DNA of 64,000 nucleotides from Mesorhizobium sp. M9A.F.Ca.ET.002.03.1.2 (GCF_003952365.1 NZ_CP034443.1:3279001-3343000); one strand, 5' to 3'; shown: positions 1 through 9,237, numbered from the stretch's first letter. Numbers and translations: made by a program. Notes: a model not told the origin generated them from the sequence alone.

Positions 1-408
1 TTTGCCGCGACCGGCGCGATGTTCCTCGGCGCACCTTACGTGTTGCTCACGGGCGGGCATGTCGGGGTCGACGTGGTCGAGATGGTGGTCACTGAGCGCA
101 CCCGCCACGCGATGCGCATCGTGGCCAGCCTGCTTGGGCTGCTGTTTTGCGCCATCATGCTGTATGCGAGCTGGCTCCAGCTTCACGAGTCCTGGGTCGG
201 CGGCTGGCGCCATTCCAGCGTCTGGGCGCCGCCGCTTTGGATACCGCTGTCGGCTCTTCCGCTGGGCTTCGGCATGTTGTGCCTGCAATATGTGGCGCAG
301 ATCCTCGTTCTGCTGTCGGGCGGTGCCGCGCCGGCGCCAGCTCATGTGCCCGCGGAGGCGCTCGAAGCCGCCGCCGCCGTTTCACCGTCTGCGGAGCCCC
401 AGCCATGA
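1..408 (+). CDS. TRAP transporter small permease (DctQ-like), 5' end outside window
   Basis: The reading frame is already open at base 1, so the start lies upstream. The visible 135 residues hold hydrophobic segments typical of the DctQ small membrane subunit of TRAP (tripartite ATP-independent periplasmic) transporters, ending in an Ala/Pro-rich cytoplasmic tail. It overlaps the large permease by an ATGA junction (405-408), so the two are translationally coupled. Followed by malonyl-CoA decarboxylase and synthetase, it is most likely the Q subunit of a malonate TRAP importer such as MatPQM of rhizobia. That substrate is inferred from neighbours. The binding-protein gene would lie upstream, out of view. 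Confidence 0.8.
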   Translation, partial: FAATGAMFLGAPYVLLTGGHVGVDVVEMVVTERTRHAMRIVASLLGLLFCAIMLYASWLQLHESWVGGWRHSSVWAPPLWIPLSALPLGFGMLCLQYVAQILVLLSGGAAPAPAHVPAEALEAAAAVSPSAEPQP

Positions 409-1721
409 GCCCGACTTTTGCCGGCCTGACGATCATCGTCGCCTTGTTCGTGCTGCTGGGGACGGGCATGCCGATCGCCTTCGCACTTGGCCTGGCCGCC
501 GTTGCTGCCCTGTTCCTGCAGAGCGGCACAGGTATCATCTATGTCCTGTCCGAGACGATGTTCTCGGGCATCGCCAATCTCGCCTATGTCTCGATCCCGA
601 TGTTCGTGCTGATGGGGGCGGCGGTCGCGTCATCGCCGGCCGGCGCGGATCTCTATACCGCGCTCGATCGCTGGCTGAACCGCATCCCCGGCGGATTGGT
701 CCTGTCCAACATCGGTGCCTGCGCCATCTTCTCCGGCATGACGGGTTCGTCGCCGGCGACCTGCGCTGCCATCGGCAAGATGGGCATTCCCGAGATGCTC
801 CGCCGCGGCTATCCGACCTCCGTCGCCAGCGGCTCGATCGCAGCCGGCGGCACGCTCGGCATCCTCATTCCGCCATCCGTAACCCTGATCGTCTACGGCA
901 TCGCCACCGAGACCTCGATCGGACGACTGTTCATGGCCGGCGTCATTCCCGGGCTGATGCTCACGATCATGTTCATGATCTGGGCGGTGATCGACTGCAA
1001 GCGCCAGGGCTATGACTTCGACGCGCGCGCGGTGCGGTTCACGCTGCGCGAGAAACTGGCGGGCATGCCGCGCGTATTGCCGTTCCTGCTCATTATCGCG
1101 GGAACGCTCTATGTGCTCTACGGCGGCCTCGCGACGCCGTCGGAAGCCGCCGGCGCCGGCGCGTTGCTCACCCTGATCGTGGTGATCGTCAGCTATCGGC
1201 TGTTCCGCTTCCGCCCGGTCGCCGGCATCTTCGGCTCGGCGATGCGCGAGAGCGTGATGATCATGATGATCATGGCGGCGGCCGAACTGTTCGCCTTCGC
1301 GCTTTCGTCGCTGTTCATCACCCAGTCGATTGCCGCCGCGATCGCCGATCTGGAGGTCAATCGTTGGGTGCTGATGGGCGTGATCAATGTTTTCCTGCTT
1401 GTCGCCGGAATGTTCCTGCCGCCTGTGGCGGTGATCGTGATGACGGCGCCGATGCTGTTCCCGATCGTCACGCAGGCCGGCTTCGATCCGTACTGGTTCG
1501 CGATCGTCCTCACCATCAACATGGAGGTCGGCCTGATCACGCCGCCGATCGGCCTCAATCTCTTCGTCATCAACGCCATCGCGCCTGACATTCCGACGCG
1601 CCAGATCCTGTGGGGCGCATTGCCCTATGTGCTGGTGATGTTTCTGGCGATCCTGATCTTGTGCATCTTTCCCGGCCTCGCCACATGGCTTCCGAACCAG
1701 ATGATGGGGGCAGCGATATGA
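405..1721 (+). CDS. TRAP transporter large permease (DctM-like), probably malonate
   Basis: 438 residues, the usual size of the DctM channel subunit, hydrophobic throughout with about 12 membrane segments. Family-typical stretches are visible: GMPIAFALGL near the N-terminus, MTGSSPATCAAIG in the first half, GGTLGILIPPS shortly after and NMEVGLITPPIGLN near the C-terminus. The ATG at 405 was chosen because it overlaps the stop of the small permease by four bases; longer upstream extensions of this frame run through that gene. It in turn overlaps the malonyl-CoA decarboxylase gene by ATGA at 1718-1721. Import of malonate is inferred from the operon. Confidence 0.88.
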   Translation: MSPTFAGLTIIVALFVLLGTGMPIAFALGLAAVAALFLQSGTGIIYVLSETMFSGIANLAYVSIPMFVLMGAAVASSPAGADLYTALDRWLNRIPGGLVLSNIGACAIFSGMTGSSPATCAAIGKMGIPEMLRRGYPTSVASGSIAAGGTLGILIPPSVTLIVYGIATETSIGRLFMAGVIPGLMLTIMFMIWAVIDCKRQGYDFDARAVRFTLREKLAGMPRVLPFLLIIAGTLYVLYGGLATPSEAAGAGALLTLIVVIVSYRLFRFRPVAGIFGSAMRESVMIMMIMAAAELFAFALSSLFITQSIAAAIADLEVNRWVLMGVINVFLLVAGMFLPPVAVIVMTAPMLFPIVTQAGFDPYWFAIVLTINMEVGLITPPIGLNLFVINAIAPDIPTRQILWGALPYVLVMFLAILILCIFPGLATWLPNQMMGAAI

Positions 1722-3145
1722 ACGGCGTTTCACGTCTCGGCGACATGCTGCAGACCATTGCCGAACGCGGCCGCCGCTTCCTGTCGCTGAGCGGCAGGGA
1801 AGAGGCCGGCGCCGGCAGCGTCGAGGCGATTTGCGAGACGCTGCTTTCGAGCCACGGCGAGGCCTCCGGCATGGCTCTGGCCAAGACCATCCTCGACCGC
1901 TGGTCGCTGTTCGACGAGGAGCAGCGCCGGGACTTCATGGTGATGCTGCTGGAGAGGTTCGGGCCCGACGCCGCGCGGCTCGAAAAGGCCATAGACGACT
2001 ACCGCGAGCTGAGGACGCCGCAGGCGCTGCTGGAATTGCATTCCGCCGGCGAGCCCAGGCGGCAGGAGTTGATCCGCCGGCTCAATCTTGCTCCAAACGG
2101 CATCGCGACGCTGGTGCGCATGCGCGAAAATCTCCTGGCGATGAAGTCCGCCCAGCCGGATCTCGACGCCGTCGATGCCGATTTCGCGCATCTGTTCGGG
2201 TCATGGTTCAACCGCGGCTTTCTGGTGCTGCGTCCGATCAGTTGGTCGACGCCAGCCGATATCCTGGAGAAGATCATCCGCTACGAGGCGGTGCATCAGA
2301 TCGACGGCTGGGACGAGTTGCGAAGGCGTCTGGCCCCCGAAGATCGTCGCTGCTTCGCTTTCTTTCATCCGCAACTGGTCGATGAGCCGCTGATCTTCGT
2401 CGAAGTGGCGCTCACCCGGTCCGCCCCAGCCGCGATCGCCGACGTTCTGCGCGAGGACCGGGCGGCGATCGCCGCCGCCGAGGCCACCACGGCCGTGTTT
2501 TACTCCATTTCCAACTGTCAGCAGGGGCTGCGCGGCGTCTCCTTCGGCAACTTCCTGATCAAGCAGGTGGTCGAGGACCTGCGCCGGGAGCTGCCGAAGC
2601 TCGACACGTTCGTCACGTTGTCGCCAGCGCCGGGCTTTGCGCAATGGCTGGCGCGCGAGCGACGCGCGGAAGCCTCGGATGCGATCGATGGCACCGATCG
2701 GGCGGTGCTCGCGGCGCTGGACGATCAGGACTGGCTTTCGGTTCCCGCCAAGACCACGGCGGTGCAGCCCGTTCTTGTCGCCGCCGCCGCCTGGTACTTC
2801 CTGCGTGCCCGCAACGCCCAGGGCAAGCCGGTCGACCCGGTGGCGCGCTTCCATCTCGGCAATGGCGCACGCCTCGAGCGCATCAACTTTCTCGCCGACA
2901 AATCGGCTTCCGGCATGCGCCAGGCACACGGGCTGATGGTGAACTACCTGTACAAGCTCGACGATATCGAAACCAATCACGAGGCTTTCGCGGGCAGGGG
3001 CGAAGTCGTGGCGGCCCAGGGCCTCCGCCGCTTGCTGCGCGCGGACAGGCCGCAGCGGGCGCTGGCAGTGCTGCGCGCGCCTGCTCGGGAGCGGCCGGCC
3101 GGGGCGAAGACCGCGGCCGGCAAGGGGACCAGGGAACTGACGTGA
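1718..3145 (+). CDS. matA: Malonyl-CoA decarboxylase
   Basis: 475 residues, the expected size for bacterial MatA/MCD, which converts malonyl-CoA to acetyl-CoA and CO2. Family hallmarks are visible: FFHPQLVDEPLIFVEVALT in the middle, FYSISNCQQGLRGVSFGNFL (beta-ketoacyl-like core) and the C-terminal FHLGNGARLERIN followed by ADKSASGMRQAHGLMVNYLY. The start at 1718 overlaps the DctM stop by four bases. It is directly followed by matB, giving import, CoA activation and decarboxylation of malonate in one transcript. In rhizobia this pathway is induced by malonate through a GntR-type MatR; no such regulator is in view. Confidence 0.93.
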   Translation: MNGVSRLGDMLQTIAERGRRFLSLSGREEAGAGSVEAICETLLSSHGEASGMALAKTILDRWSLFDEEQRRDFMVMLLERFGPDAARLEKAIDDYRELRTPQALLELHSAGEPRRQELIRRLNLAPNGIATLVRMRENLLAMKSAQPDLDAVDADFAHLFGSWFNRGFLVLRPISWSTPADILEKIIRYEAVHQIDGWDELRRRLAPEDRRCFAFFHPQLVDEPLIFVEVALTRSAPAAIADVLREDRAAIAAAEATTAVFYSISNCQQGLRGVSFGNFLIKQVVEDLRRELPKLDTFVTLSPAPGFAQWLARERRAEASDAIDGTDRAVLAALDDQDWLSVPAKTTAVQPVLVAAAAWYFLRARNAQGKPVDPVARFHLGNGARLERINFLADKSASGMRQAHGLMVNYLYKLDDIETNHEAFAGRGEVVAAQGLRRLLRADRPQRALAVLRAPARERPAGAKTAAGKGTRELT

Positions 3146-4659
3146 TGAACAACCACATGTTCGACGCCGTGCGCAGCGCGGCCGCTGCGCGCGATGCGGC
3201 CTTTATCATCACGGCGGGCGGAAGCGTGTGGACCTATGGGGACATGCTCGACTTCTCTAGCCGCCTTGCCGGCCGGCTCCTGGCGCTGGGCGTAAAACCC
3301 GGCGACCGGGTCGCCGTGCAGGTCGAGAAAAGCCCCGAAGCGCTGATGCTCTATCTCGCCTGCCTGCGCGCCGGCGCAGTCTACCTGCCGCTCAACACCG
3401 CCTACACGCTCGCCGAGCTCGACTATTTCATCGGCGACGCCGAACCGGCTCTTGTCGTGACGCCGCCGGCCTCGGGGGCCGACGTGGGGCCGGTGGCGGC
3501 AGCCCACGGGGCGAGGCTCGAAACGCTCGACAATCGCGGCGGCGGCTCGCTGCTCGACGGCATCGATGGCTTCTCGGCCGGGTTCGCCGACGTGGCGCGC
3601 GGTCCGGGCGACCTCGCCGCCATCCTCTACACGTCGGGCACGACGGGCCGGTCGAAGGGCGCCATGCTGACGCACGACAATCTGCTGTCGAACGCGATGA
3701 CGCTGCGGGACCACTGGCGCTTCACAGCGCGGGACCGGCTGATCCACGCGCTGCCGATCTTCCACACCCACGGCCTGTTCGTCGCCTCGAATGTTATCCT
3801 GCTCGCCGGCGCATCGATGTTTTTTCTGCCGAAGTTCGACGCCGATGAAGCGTTGCGCCTGATGGCGGCCGCGACTGCGATGATGGGCGTGCCGACCTTC
3901 TATGTGCGGCTGGTCCAGCATCCCGGCCTGACGCGGGAGGCGACCGCCGGGATGCGGCTCTTCGTATCCGGTTCGGCGCCGCTGCTCGCGGAGACGCACC
4001 GGCTTTTCAGCGAGAAGACCGGCCACGCCATCCTCGAACGCTACGGCATGACCGAGACGAACATGAACACGTCGAACCCGTATGATGGCGAGCGCGTGGC
4101 CGGCACGGTCGGCTTCCCGCTTCCGGGCGTCGACCTGAGAATTGTCGACCCCGACACCAGCGCGATCGTAGCCCAGGGCGAGACGGGCATGATCGAGGTT
4201 CGTGGTCCCAACGTGTTCAAGGGCTACTGGCGCATGCCGGAAAAGACCGCCGCCGAGTTCCGCTCCGATGGTTTTTTCATCACCGGCGATCTCGGTCTGG
4301 TCGACGGTCGCGGCTATGTCCACATCGTCGGCCGGGGCAAGGACCTCGTGATCTCCGGCGGCTACAACATCTATCCCAAGGAGGTCGAGTCCGAGATCGA
4401 CCAGTTGTACGGCGTGGTCGAGAGCGCCGTGATTGGCGTGCCGCATCCCGATTTCGGCGAGGGCGTCACCGCCGTGATCGTCAAACGGCCGGACGCCGCG
4501 ATCGACGAAGCGGTGGTGCTGGATGGGCTGAAGCCGCGGCTGGCGCGCTACAAGCAGCCGAAGAAAGTGCTGTTCGTCGAGGACCTGCCGCGCAACACGA
4601 TGGGCAAGGTGCAAAAGAACGTGCTGCGCGAGCGCTATAAGGGCCTCTACGGCGGCTGA
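3145..4659 (+). CDS. matB: Malonate-CoA ligase (malonyl-CoA synthetase)
   Basis: 504-residue AMP-forming acyl-CoA synthetase. The ATP-binding loop YTSGTTGRSKG lies near residues 162-172; further adenylation motifs are YGMTET, GDLG and KDLVISGGYNIYPKEVE. The catalytic C-terminal lysine is in NTMGKVQKN. MatB makes malonyl-CoA from malonate, CoA and ATP, feeding the decarboxylase encoded just upstream. The ATG shares its first base with the last base of the matA stop (TGATG arrangement), another coupled junction. Length and motif order agree with rhizobial MatB. A methylmalonate preference cannot be excluded from sequence. Confidence 0.92.
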   Translation: MNNHMFDAVRSAAAARDAAFIITAGGSVWTYGDMLDFSSRLAGRLLALGVKPGDRVAVQVEKSPEALMLYLACLRAGAVYLPLNTAYTLAELDYFIGDAEPALVVTPPASGADVGPVAAAHGARLETLDNRGGGSLLDGIDGFSAGFADVARGPGDLAAILYTSGTTGRSKGAMLTHDNLLSNAMTLRDHWRFTARDRLIHALPIFHTHGLFVASNVILLAGASMFFLPKFDADEALRLMAAATAMMGVPTFYVRLVQHPGLTREATAGMRLFVSGSAPLLAETHRLFSEKTGHAILERYGMTETNMNTSNPYDGERVAGTVGFPLPGVDLRIVDPDTSAIVAQGETGMIEVRGPNVFKGYWRMPEKTAAEFRSDGFFITGDLGLVDGRGYVHIVGRGKDLVISGGYNIYPKEVESEIDQLYGVVESAVIGVPHPDFGEGVTAVIVKRPDAAIDEAVVLDGLKPRLARYKQPKKVLFVEDLPRNTMGKVQKNVLRERYKGLYGG

Positions 4660-4701
4660 ACCCTGTCTCCGACAGCCCGGCCGGCTGGGCAAGCCCATTC
4701 A

Positions 4702-4721
4702 CCCGGCTGCGACGAGCCGGG
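4702..4721. terminator. Hairpin between convergent matB and lactate-type dehydrogenase genes
   Basis: Seven-base arms (CCCGGCT at 4702-4708, AGCCGGG at 4715-4721) around a 6-base loop sit between two convergent genes. There is no run of T on either side, so it is only a weak candidate for a shared transcript end. Confidence 0.3.
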
Positions 4722-4741
4722 ACGCGCGGTGAAGCTGCCTG

Positions 4742-5890
4742 TCACCGACGGAAGCGCAGGTTCCGTCGTGTGAGCTCGCTGACCGAGGTGCAGCCCATCA
4801 GCTTCATGCCACGCTCGATCTCGATGTGCATCAATTCAAGCGCGCGTTCGACGCCGGCCTGCCCGGCGGCCGCCAAGGGGAAGAGGTAGTAGCGACCCAA
4901 TCCGACGGCCCTCGCGCCCAGCGAAAGCGCCTTGAGCACATGGGTGCCGCGCTGCACGCCGCCATCCATCATCACATCGATTCTGTCCCCCACCGCATCG
5001 ACGATCTCGGCGAGCTGGTCGAAGGCGGTACGCGAGCCGTCGAGTTGGCGACCGCCGTGATTGGAGAGGACAATTCCGGTGCAGCCAATCTCGACCGCAC
5101 GCCTGGCATCCTCGACCGACATGATGCCTTTCAGGCAGAATTGTCCGCCCCAGTGCTGCACCATCTCGGCAACGTCATCCCACGACATCGAGGGGTCCAA
5201 CATTTCCGTGAAGTAGCGGCTGATCGACATCACGCCGCCGCCCATGTCGACATGGCCATCGAGCTGCGGCAGCCGGAACTGCTCATGCGTGTAGTAGTTG
5301 ATCGCCCAGGATGGCTTGATCGCGAACTGGGCGATGCCGGCGAGGTTGAGCTTGAAGGGAATGGCGAAGCCTGTCCGCTTGTCGCGCTCGCGGTTGCCAC
5401 CAGTGATGCTGTCCACTGTCAGCATCATCACTTCCACGCCCGCCTGCTTGGCCCGGGCCATCATCTCACGGTTCAATCCACGATCCTTGTGGAAGTAGAA
5501 CTGGTAGACCTGCGGCCCATTGCTGATCTGGCGCGCCTCTTCGAGGCTGACGGTGCCGAGCGAGGAGACGCCGAACATCGTGCCATATTTCGCCGCCGCT
5601 GCCGCCACCGCACGCTCGCCCTGATGGTGGAACAGGCGCTGCAGTGCCGTTGGCGAGCAGTAGACCGGCATCGCCAGCTTCTGGCCCATGACGGTGACCG
5701 ACATGTCCACGTCGGTCACGCCGCGCAGGACGTTCGGCACCAGGTCGCAGTCGTCGAAGGCAGCCCTGTTGCGCCGATAGGTGACTTCGTCATCGGCCGC
5801 ACCGTCAATGTAGTTGAAGATCGGTCGGGGAAGGCGCTGTTTGGCCATGCCGCGGAAGTCATGGAAGTTGTGGCAGTTGCTCAGACGCAT
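4742..5890 (-). CDS. lldD: FMN-dependent L-lactate dehydrogenase / alpha-hydroxy-acid oxidase
   Basis: 382 residues from the ATG at 5890, a TIM-barrel flavoenzyme of the (S)-2-hydroxy-acid dehydrogenase family. Visible hallmarks are the N-terminal PIFNYIDGAADDE, the FMN-site stretch VMMLTVDS, the late catalytic SNHGGRQLDGS, and the phosphate-binding MMDGGVQRG and GARAVGLGR. Such enzymes oxidise L-lactate or a related 2-hydroxy acid and pass electrons to quinone or oxygen. An upstream ATG at 5938 adds 16 residues of unconserved character; 5890 fits the family N-terminus (MRLSNCHNFHDFR) better. It is a single gene with no transporter beside it. Mandelate or glycolate specificity is possible. 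Confidence 0.85.
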   Translation of the reverse strand: MRLSNCHNFHDFRGMAKQRLPRPIFNYIDGAADDEVTYRRNRAAFDDCDLVPNVLRGVTDVDMSVTVMGQKLAMPVYCSPTALQRLFHHQGERAVAAAAAKYGTMFGVSSLGTVSLEEARQISNGPQVYQFYFHKDRGLNREMMARAKQAGVEVMMLTVDSITGGNRERDKRTGFAIPFKLNLAGIAQFAIKPSWAINYYTHEQFRLPQLDGHVDMGGGVMSISRYFTEMLDPSMSWDDVAEMVQHWGGQFCLKGIMSVEDARRAVEIGCTGIVLSNHGGRQLDGSRTAFDQLAEIVDAVGDRIDVMMDGGVQRGTHVLKALSLGARAVGLGRYYLFPLAAAGQAGVERALELMHIEIERGMKLMGCTSVSELTRRNLRFRR

Positions 5891-6266
5891 GTCATCACTC
5901 TGTTGGCTCGGGCTCAACTTCGTTGGCCCCGGGCTCACCTGCCCGATAGTACGCTGCTGTGCAATGCTTCTCGCCAGCAGACGCTGGGCTTCCCGCTACA
6001 GACGCCGGTTAAACGATAGACACCGCGACGGTCGACCCGGTCGCGGGGCGAAGGTCGGCCAGCTCTGGAGACGTGGTGGCAAGGTCGGCAATTGACGATA
6101 CCATATGACCTTGAAGCTGTGGGGAAAGGGCGTCGGTCGAGCGGACAGTTTCCCGTTCGTCGTCACCATTGTTGATGCCGGGCGTTTGGTGAATTGTGGA
6201 AGCATGAAGACAGAATTGCATACGTTGCAGGCAGCGGGTCGCCCTTTCGCCAATTACGACTTGCAA

Positions 6267-6305
6267 TTTGTTGGCCCGCACTTTGTTGGCCCGCACTTTG
6301 TTGGA
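6267..6305. repeat. 15-bp tandem repeat just upstream of the TauE/SafE gene
   Basis: The unit TTTGTTGGCCCGCAC occurs at 6267-6281 and 6282-6296, and a third partial copy (TTTGTTGGA) leads directly into the ribosome-binding site GGAG (6303-6306) of the exporter gene. It lies in the 422-base divergent gap 5891-6312, in which no other gene was recognised. Because the unit is a multiple of three, the exporter frame stays open through it, but the better start is at 6313. Confidence 0.8.
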
Positions 6306-6312
6306 GAGCCAA

Positions 6313-7089
6313 ATGCAGGACTTCATTCTCTTTGCGATCGTCGGGTTTGTGGCCCAAGCCGTGGACGGGGCTCTCGGCATGGCCTACGGCGTAGTTTGCT
6401 CGACAACGCTGCTGGCGTTTGGCGTGTCTCCCGCACACGCTTCGGCTTCAGTTCACGCGGCTGAGCTGTTTACTACCGCGGCCTCCGGTTCGGCTCACAT
6501 CTATCACCGCAATATCGACTGGAAACTTTTCTGGCGGCTAATGCCGTTTGGCGTGCTCGGCGGCGTTCTCGGCGCTTTTGTGCTGACGTCGTTTGAAGGT
6601 GCAGTCATGAGGCCGTATGTGACCACATACCTTGCGCTCGTCGGAGCTTGGCTCCTGTTCCGCTCGTTCCGGCGGATCCCGAGTGAGCCGGTCCCTGCAG
6701 GCGCGGTAGCTCCTCTTGGACTTGGTGGTGGATTTCTCGACGCCGCAGGGGGTGGCGGATGGGGACCCGTGGTGACGACAGGCCTTCTCGGTTTTGGCGG
6801 GACGCCGCGCTACGTCATCGGCACGGTAAATGCCAGCGAGTTCCTCATCACGCTCTCGGTGTCCCTGACCTTCCTGTTTGCGTTGCTGACCGGCCATTGG
6901 GAGGAGGCAGGAGAGCTGACGGAAAACCTGTTCCCCGTTGCCGGCCTGATCCTTGGCGGCGTGGTCGCGGCGCCGATTGCCGGATTTGTAGTGAAGTCGA
7001 TCGCGGAAAAGACCCTTCTCAGGCTGGTTGGCGTTCTCATCATACTGCTGGCAGGCTGGCAAACCGCGGAACTCCTGGAGTTGGTGTAA
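6313..7089 (+). CDS. Sulfite exporter TauE/SafE family permease
   Basis: 258 residues with about eight hydrophobic segments in two similar halves. N-terminal FVAQAVDGALGMAYG and mid-protein GGFLDAAGGGGWGPV are the paired motifs of the TauE/SafE (DUF81) family, which exports sulfite, sulfoacetate or related organosulfur anions. The ATG at 6313 follows a GGAG at 6303-6306 with good spacing; an upstream ATG at 6268 would start inside the tandem repeat and adds a non-membrane leader. The substrate cannot be told from sequence and no sulfur-metabolism gene is adjacent. Confidence 0.85.
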   Translation: MQDFILFAIVGFVAQAVDGALGMAYGVVCSTTLLAFGVSPAHASASVHAAELFTTAASGSAHIYHRNIDWKLFWRLMPFGVLGGVLGAFVLTSFEGAVMRPYVTTYLALVGAWLLFRSFRRIPSEPVPAGAVAPLGLGGGFLDAAGGGGWGPVVTTGLLGFGGTPRYVIGTVNASEFLITLSVSLTFLFALLTGHWEEAGELTENLFPVAGLILGGVVAAPIAGFVVKSIAEKTLLRLVGVLIILLAGWQTAELLELV

Positions 7090-7185
7090 ACCAACGTCGC
7101 CGCGGCGGAGATAAACTCGTTTCCCAAATGGAACGAAGAGAGCCCTGTGTTGTTTGGCTTCCGTGGACAACCGGAGGCCAAGTCA

Positions 7186-7695
7186 ATGAAAAGATTGCTT
7201 GCAACAACAGGTTTGGCGCTGGCGGTCGCGGTGCCTGCAGCGGCCCAGGACACCGCGACCGCGAAGGCCGAATTCGTCAACATGGCTGGCGAGAAGAACG
7301 GAACGGCCACGCTCACCGAGACGGCGCAGGGTGTGCTGATAGCGTTGGAGGTAACGGGACTGCCGGCGGGCGAATGGGTCGCGTTCCATGTTCATGAAAC
7401 TGGAAAGTGCGATCATCAGACCGGCCATGACTCGGCAGGTGGGCACTTCAATCCGACAAATGCCGAACATGGATATCTCGCCGCAAAGGGTCCGCACGCG
7501 GGCGATATACCAAATCAGCGGGTCGGCACCGACGGCGTTTTGCGTGCCCAGGCTTTCAACAGCATGGTCAAGCTGGATGGCGGAGAAACGGCGATCCGAG
7601 GCAAGGCGTTGATGATCCACGGCGGACAGGACGATTACAAAAGCCAACCCGCCGGCGATGCCGGAAAACGCCAGGCCTGCGCCGTGATCGAATGA
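7186..7695 (+). CDS. sodC: Superoxide dismutase [Cu-Zn], periplasmic
   Basis: 169 residues starting with a clear signal peptide (KRLLATTGLALAVAVPAAAQ). Copper/zinc ligands are in place: HVHE, the KCD-to-GGHFNP segment, GDIPNQ and the C-terminal ALMIHGGQDDY. Two cysteines (KCD and QACAVIE) match the conserved disulfide. The enzyme converts periplasmic superoxide to peroxide and oxygen. The ATG at 7186 follows GGAGG at 7173-7177; an upstream start would bury the signal peptide. It follows the TauE/SafE gene by 96 bases and could be cotranscribed. Confidence 0.93.
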   Translation: MKRLLATTGLALAVAVPAAAQDTATAKAEFVNMAGEKNGTATLTETAQGVLIALEVTGLPAGEWVAFHVHETGKCDHQTGHDSAGGHFNPTNAEHGYLAAKGPHAGDIPNQRVGTDGVLRAQAFNSMVKLDGGETAIRGKALMIHGGQDDYKSQPAGDAGKRQACAVIE

Positions 7696-7718
7696 GAAGC
7701 GGAGCGCAAACGCCTAGA

Positions 7719-7817
7719 GCATTTTGCAGCCAAGTGGAATCTCTTGGCGTCGCAAAATGCGGCTAAAACAAATAGATAGAGCGGGATGCCCAGTTCAATT
7801 TGAACACATCCCGCTCT
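7719..7817. repeat. Two adjoining rhizobium-style intergenic palindromes
   Basis: First element: GCATTTTGC (7719-7727) pairs with GCAAAATGC (7752-7760), and inside it GCCAAG (7729-7734) pairs with CTTGGC (7743-7748). Second element: AGAGCGGGATG (7778-7788) pairs with CATCCCGCTCT (7807-7817). The second arm overlaps the stop codon of the serine hydrolase. The pair sits between two convergent genes and may act as a bidirectional transcript end. Similar palindromes are scattered through rhizobial genomes; I recognise the style, not a named family. Confidence 0.7.
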
Positions 7818-8844
7818 AGTCAGCCAGCGCTTCCTCGCCCATGCTCTCCATTGCCTCAATGATCCGCCCGAGCAGCGCATGGAGGTCGTCGCGGTGGCCG
7901 CTGCGGCCGGCGGGGCCATTTTCATCGGATGTCATGACCACGGTCAACGCACGCCCCGGCACAACATAGACCATCTGCCCGCCATATCCCCAGCCATAGA
8001 AGACCGCTTCGCCCGCGATCTGGCGCATGAACCAGCCATAGCCATAGCCGTCACCGGTGAAACGGGAGGCGGTGCGTGGCTGCCAGGAGAGCTTGATCCA
8101 ATCGGCCGGCACGATCTGCTGTCCGCCGCGGCTCATCCCGCCGCTGCGGTAGAGCTCGCCAAAGGCGAGCAGCGAGCGCGGGCTCATGGCCATCTGGTTG
8201 CCGCCGATGTAGATGCCCTGTCGGTCGCGGTCCCAGGCGGCGATGGAAAAGCCCTCCTGTGGCCCCAGCCATTCGCGCGCCAGTTCCAGCGTTGAGCGGC
8301 CGGTCCGGCGCGTCAGGATCGCCGACAGGAGATGGGTCGAGCCGGTGGAATAGAGCATGGCACCACCCGGTTCGTCGTCGAAGGGCATGGCGAGCGCTGC
8401 CCGCACCCAGTTGTCGCTTGCCACCCAGCGCCCGTAGTTTGGGCCGGAGGTCCGCCCCAGCCCTGCCTGCATGGAAAGCAGATGGCCGATCGTAATCTCC
8501 TGGAGCCGCGGATCCGCGTCGGCGGGCAGGTCGGCTTGAAGAAGCGGAGCGATCCTCTGGTTGGTGCCTTGGAGCACGCCCTTGTCGATGGCAATGCCGA
8601 CGAGCGCGGATATGATCGACTTGGAGGCGGATTTTATGTTGGCAGGGCGTGCTGGAGAGTGGCCGCGATAACCACGCTCCGCCACCACCGAGCCTTCATG
8701 CGCGATGACAATTGTGTGCAGCGGCGTCAGGCGCTCGGCCTCATCAAAGAGCTTTTCAAGCCGCTCCCCCAGGCCGTCCGCACCGTGAGCAGCGACGGAA
8801 CAGATGAGGAGAAAGGCCAGAATCACGGTGGGGCGCTTCAGCAT
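7816..8844 (-). CDS. Secreted serine hydrolase, class C beta-lactamase/esterase family
   Basis: 342 residues from the ATG at 8844, which opens a signal peptide (MLKRPTVILAFLLICSVAAH). The SxxK catalytic motif is Ser72-Ala-Ser-Lys75, and YSTG follows as the Y-x-x element of penicillin-binding/class C folds; GWGYGGQ near the end resembles the third motif region. Such proteins are usually esterases, peptidases or PBP-like enzymes and seldom true beta-lactamases. Translation from the upstream in-frame start at 8913 would place 23 residues before the signal peptide. The gene stands alone, convergent with sodC. Confidence 0.82.
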   Translation of the reverse strand: MLKRPTVILAFLLICSVAAHGADGLGERLEKLFDEAERLTPLHTIVIAHEGSVVAERGYRGHSPARPANIKSASKSIISALVGIAIDKGVLQGTNQRIAPLLQADLPADADPRLQEITIGHLLSMQAGLGRTSGPNYGRWVASDNWVRAALAMPFDDEPGGAMLYSTGSTHLLSAILTRRTGRSTLELAREWLGPQEGFSIAAWDRDRQGIYIGGNQMAMSPRSLLAFGELYRSGGMSRGGQQIVPADWIKLSWQPRTASRFTGDGYGYGWFMRQIAGEAVFYGWGYGGQMVYVVPGRALTVVMTSDENGPAGRSGHRDDLHALLGRIIEAMESMGEEALAD

Positions 8845-9237
8845 GAAACCAGCCTGGGACGCATTTCTGGCAAGACAAAGGTGACGCGGCTGGCAAAGAC
8901 GTCCGCCTCGCACAAGATAGTCGGCAGGCCGCCGTACGTCCGGGGCAAGGCAGCGGCTATTCGAGCATCAGCAGCTCCACGAACCGGAGTTTCTGACCCG
9001 TTCCAGTCGTTCTCGGCACACCTGATGAACGACTGCTGTGCGCCTCAAGTCGGCCATTAAAGTTAGCTGTGCCATCGCCCTAAAGCGGACATTGCCGGCG
9101 ACGGCGCTGGAAGTCGCGGGTGCGCCACTACCGTGGACTCGCGCACCCGTTGTAGGCGTTGTTCCGCGATCACCGGTGTGGCAACGTCGGTGCCCGCGCT
9201 GATGCTCCGCACCGTGGCATGCGCCTGTCCTTCATTG
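8845..9237. other. 393-base intergenic stretch, no gene recognised
   Basis: It lies between the serine hydrolase start and the azoreductase stop. No convincing reading frame, RNA gene or hairpin was found. It presumably holds the serine hydrolase promoter near 8850-8950. Confidence 0.5.

Noticed and set aside
4742-5938. Longer start of the lactate-type dehydrogenase at 5938
   Set aside because: The extra 16 residues are not typical of the family, whose N-terminus fits the ATG at 5890.
7816-8844. Beta-lactamase conferring antibiotic resistance
   Set aside because: The SxxK family is dominated by esterases and PBP-like hydrolases; nothing here shows true lactamase function.
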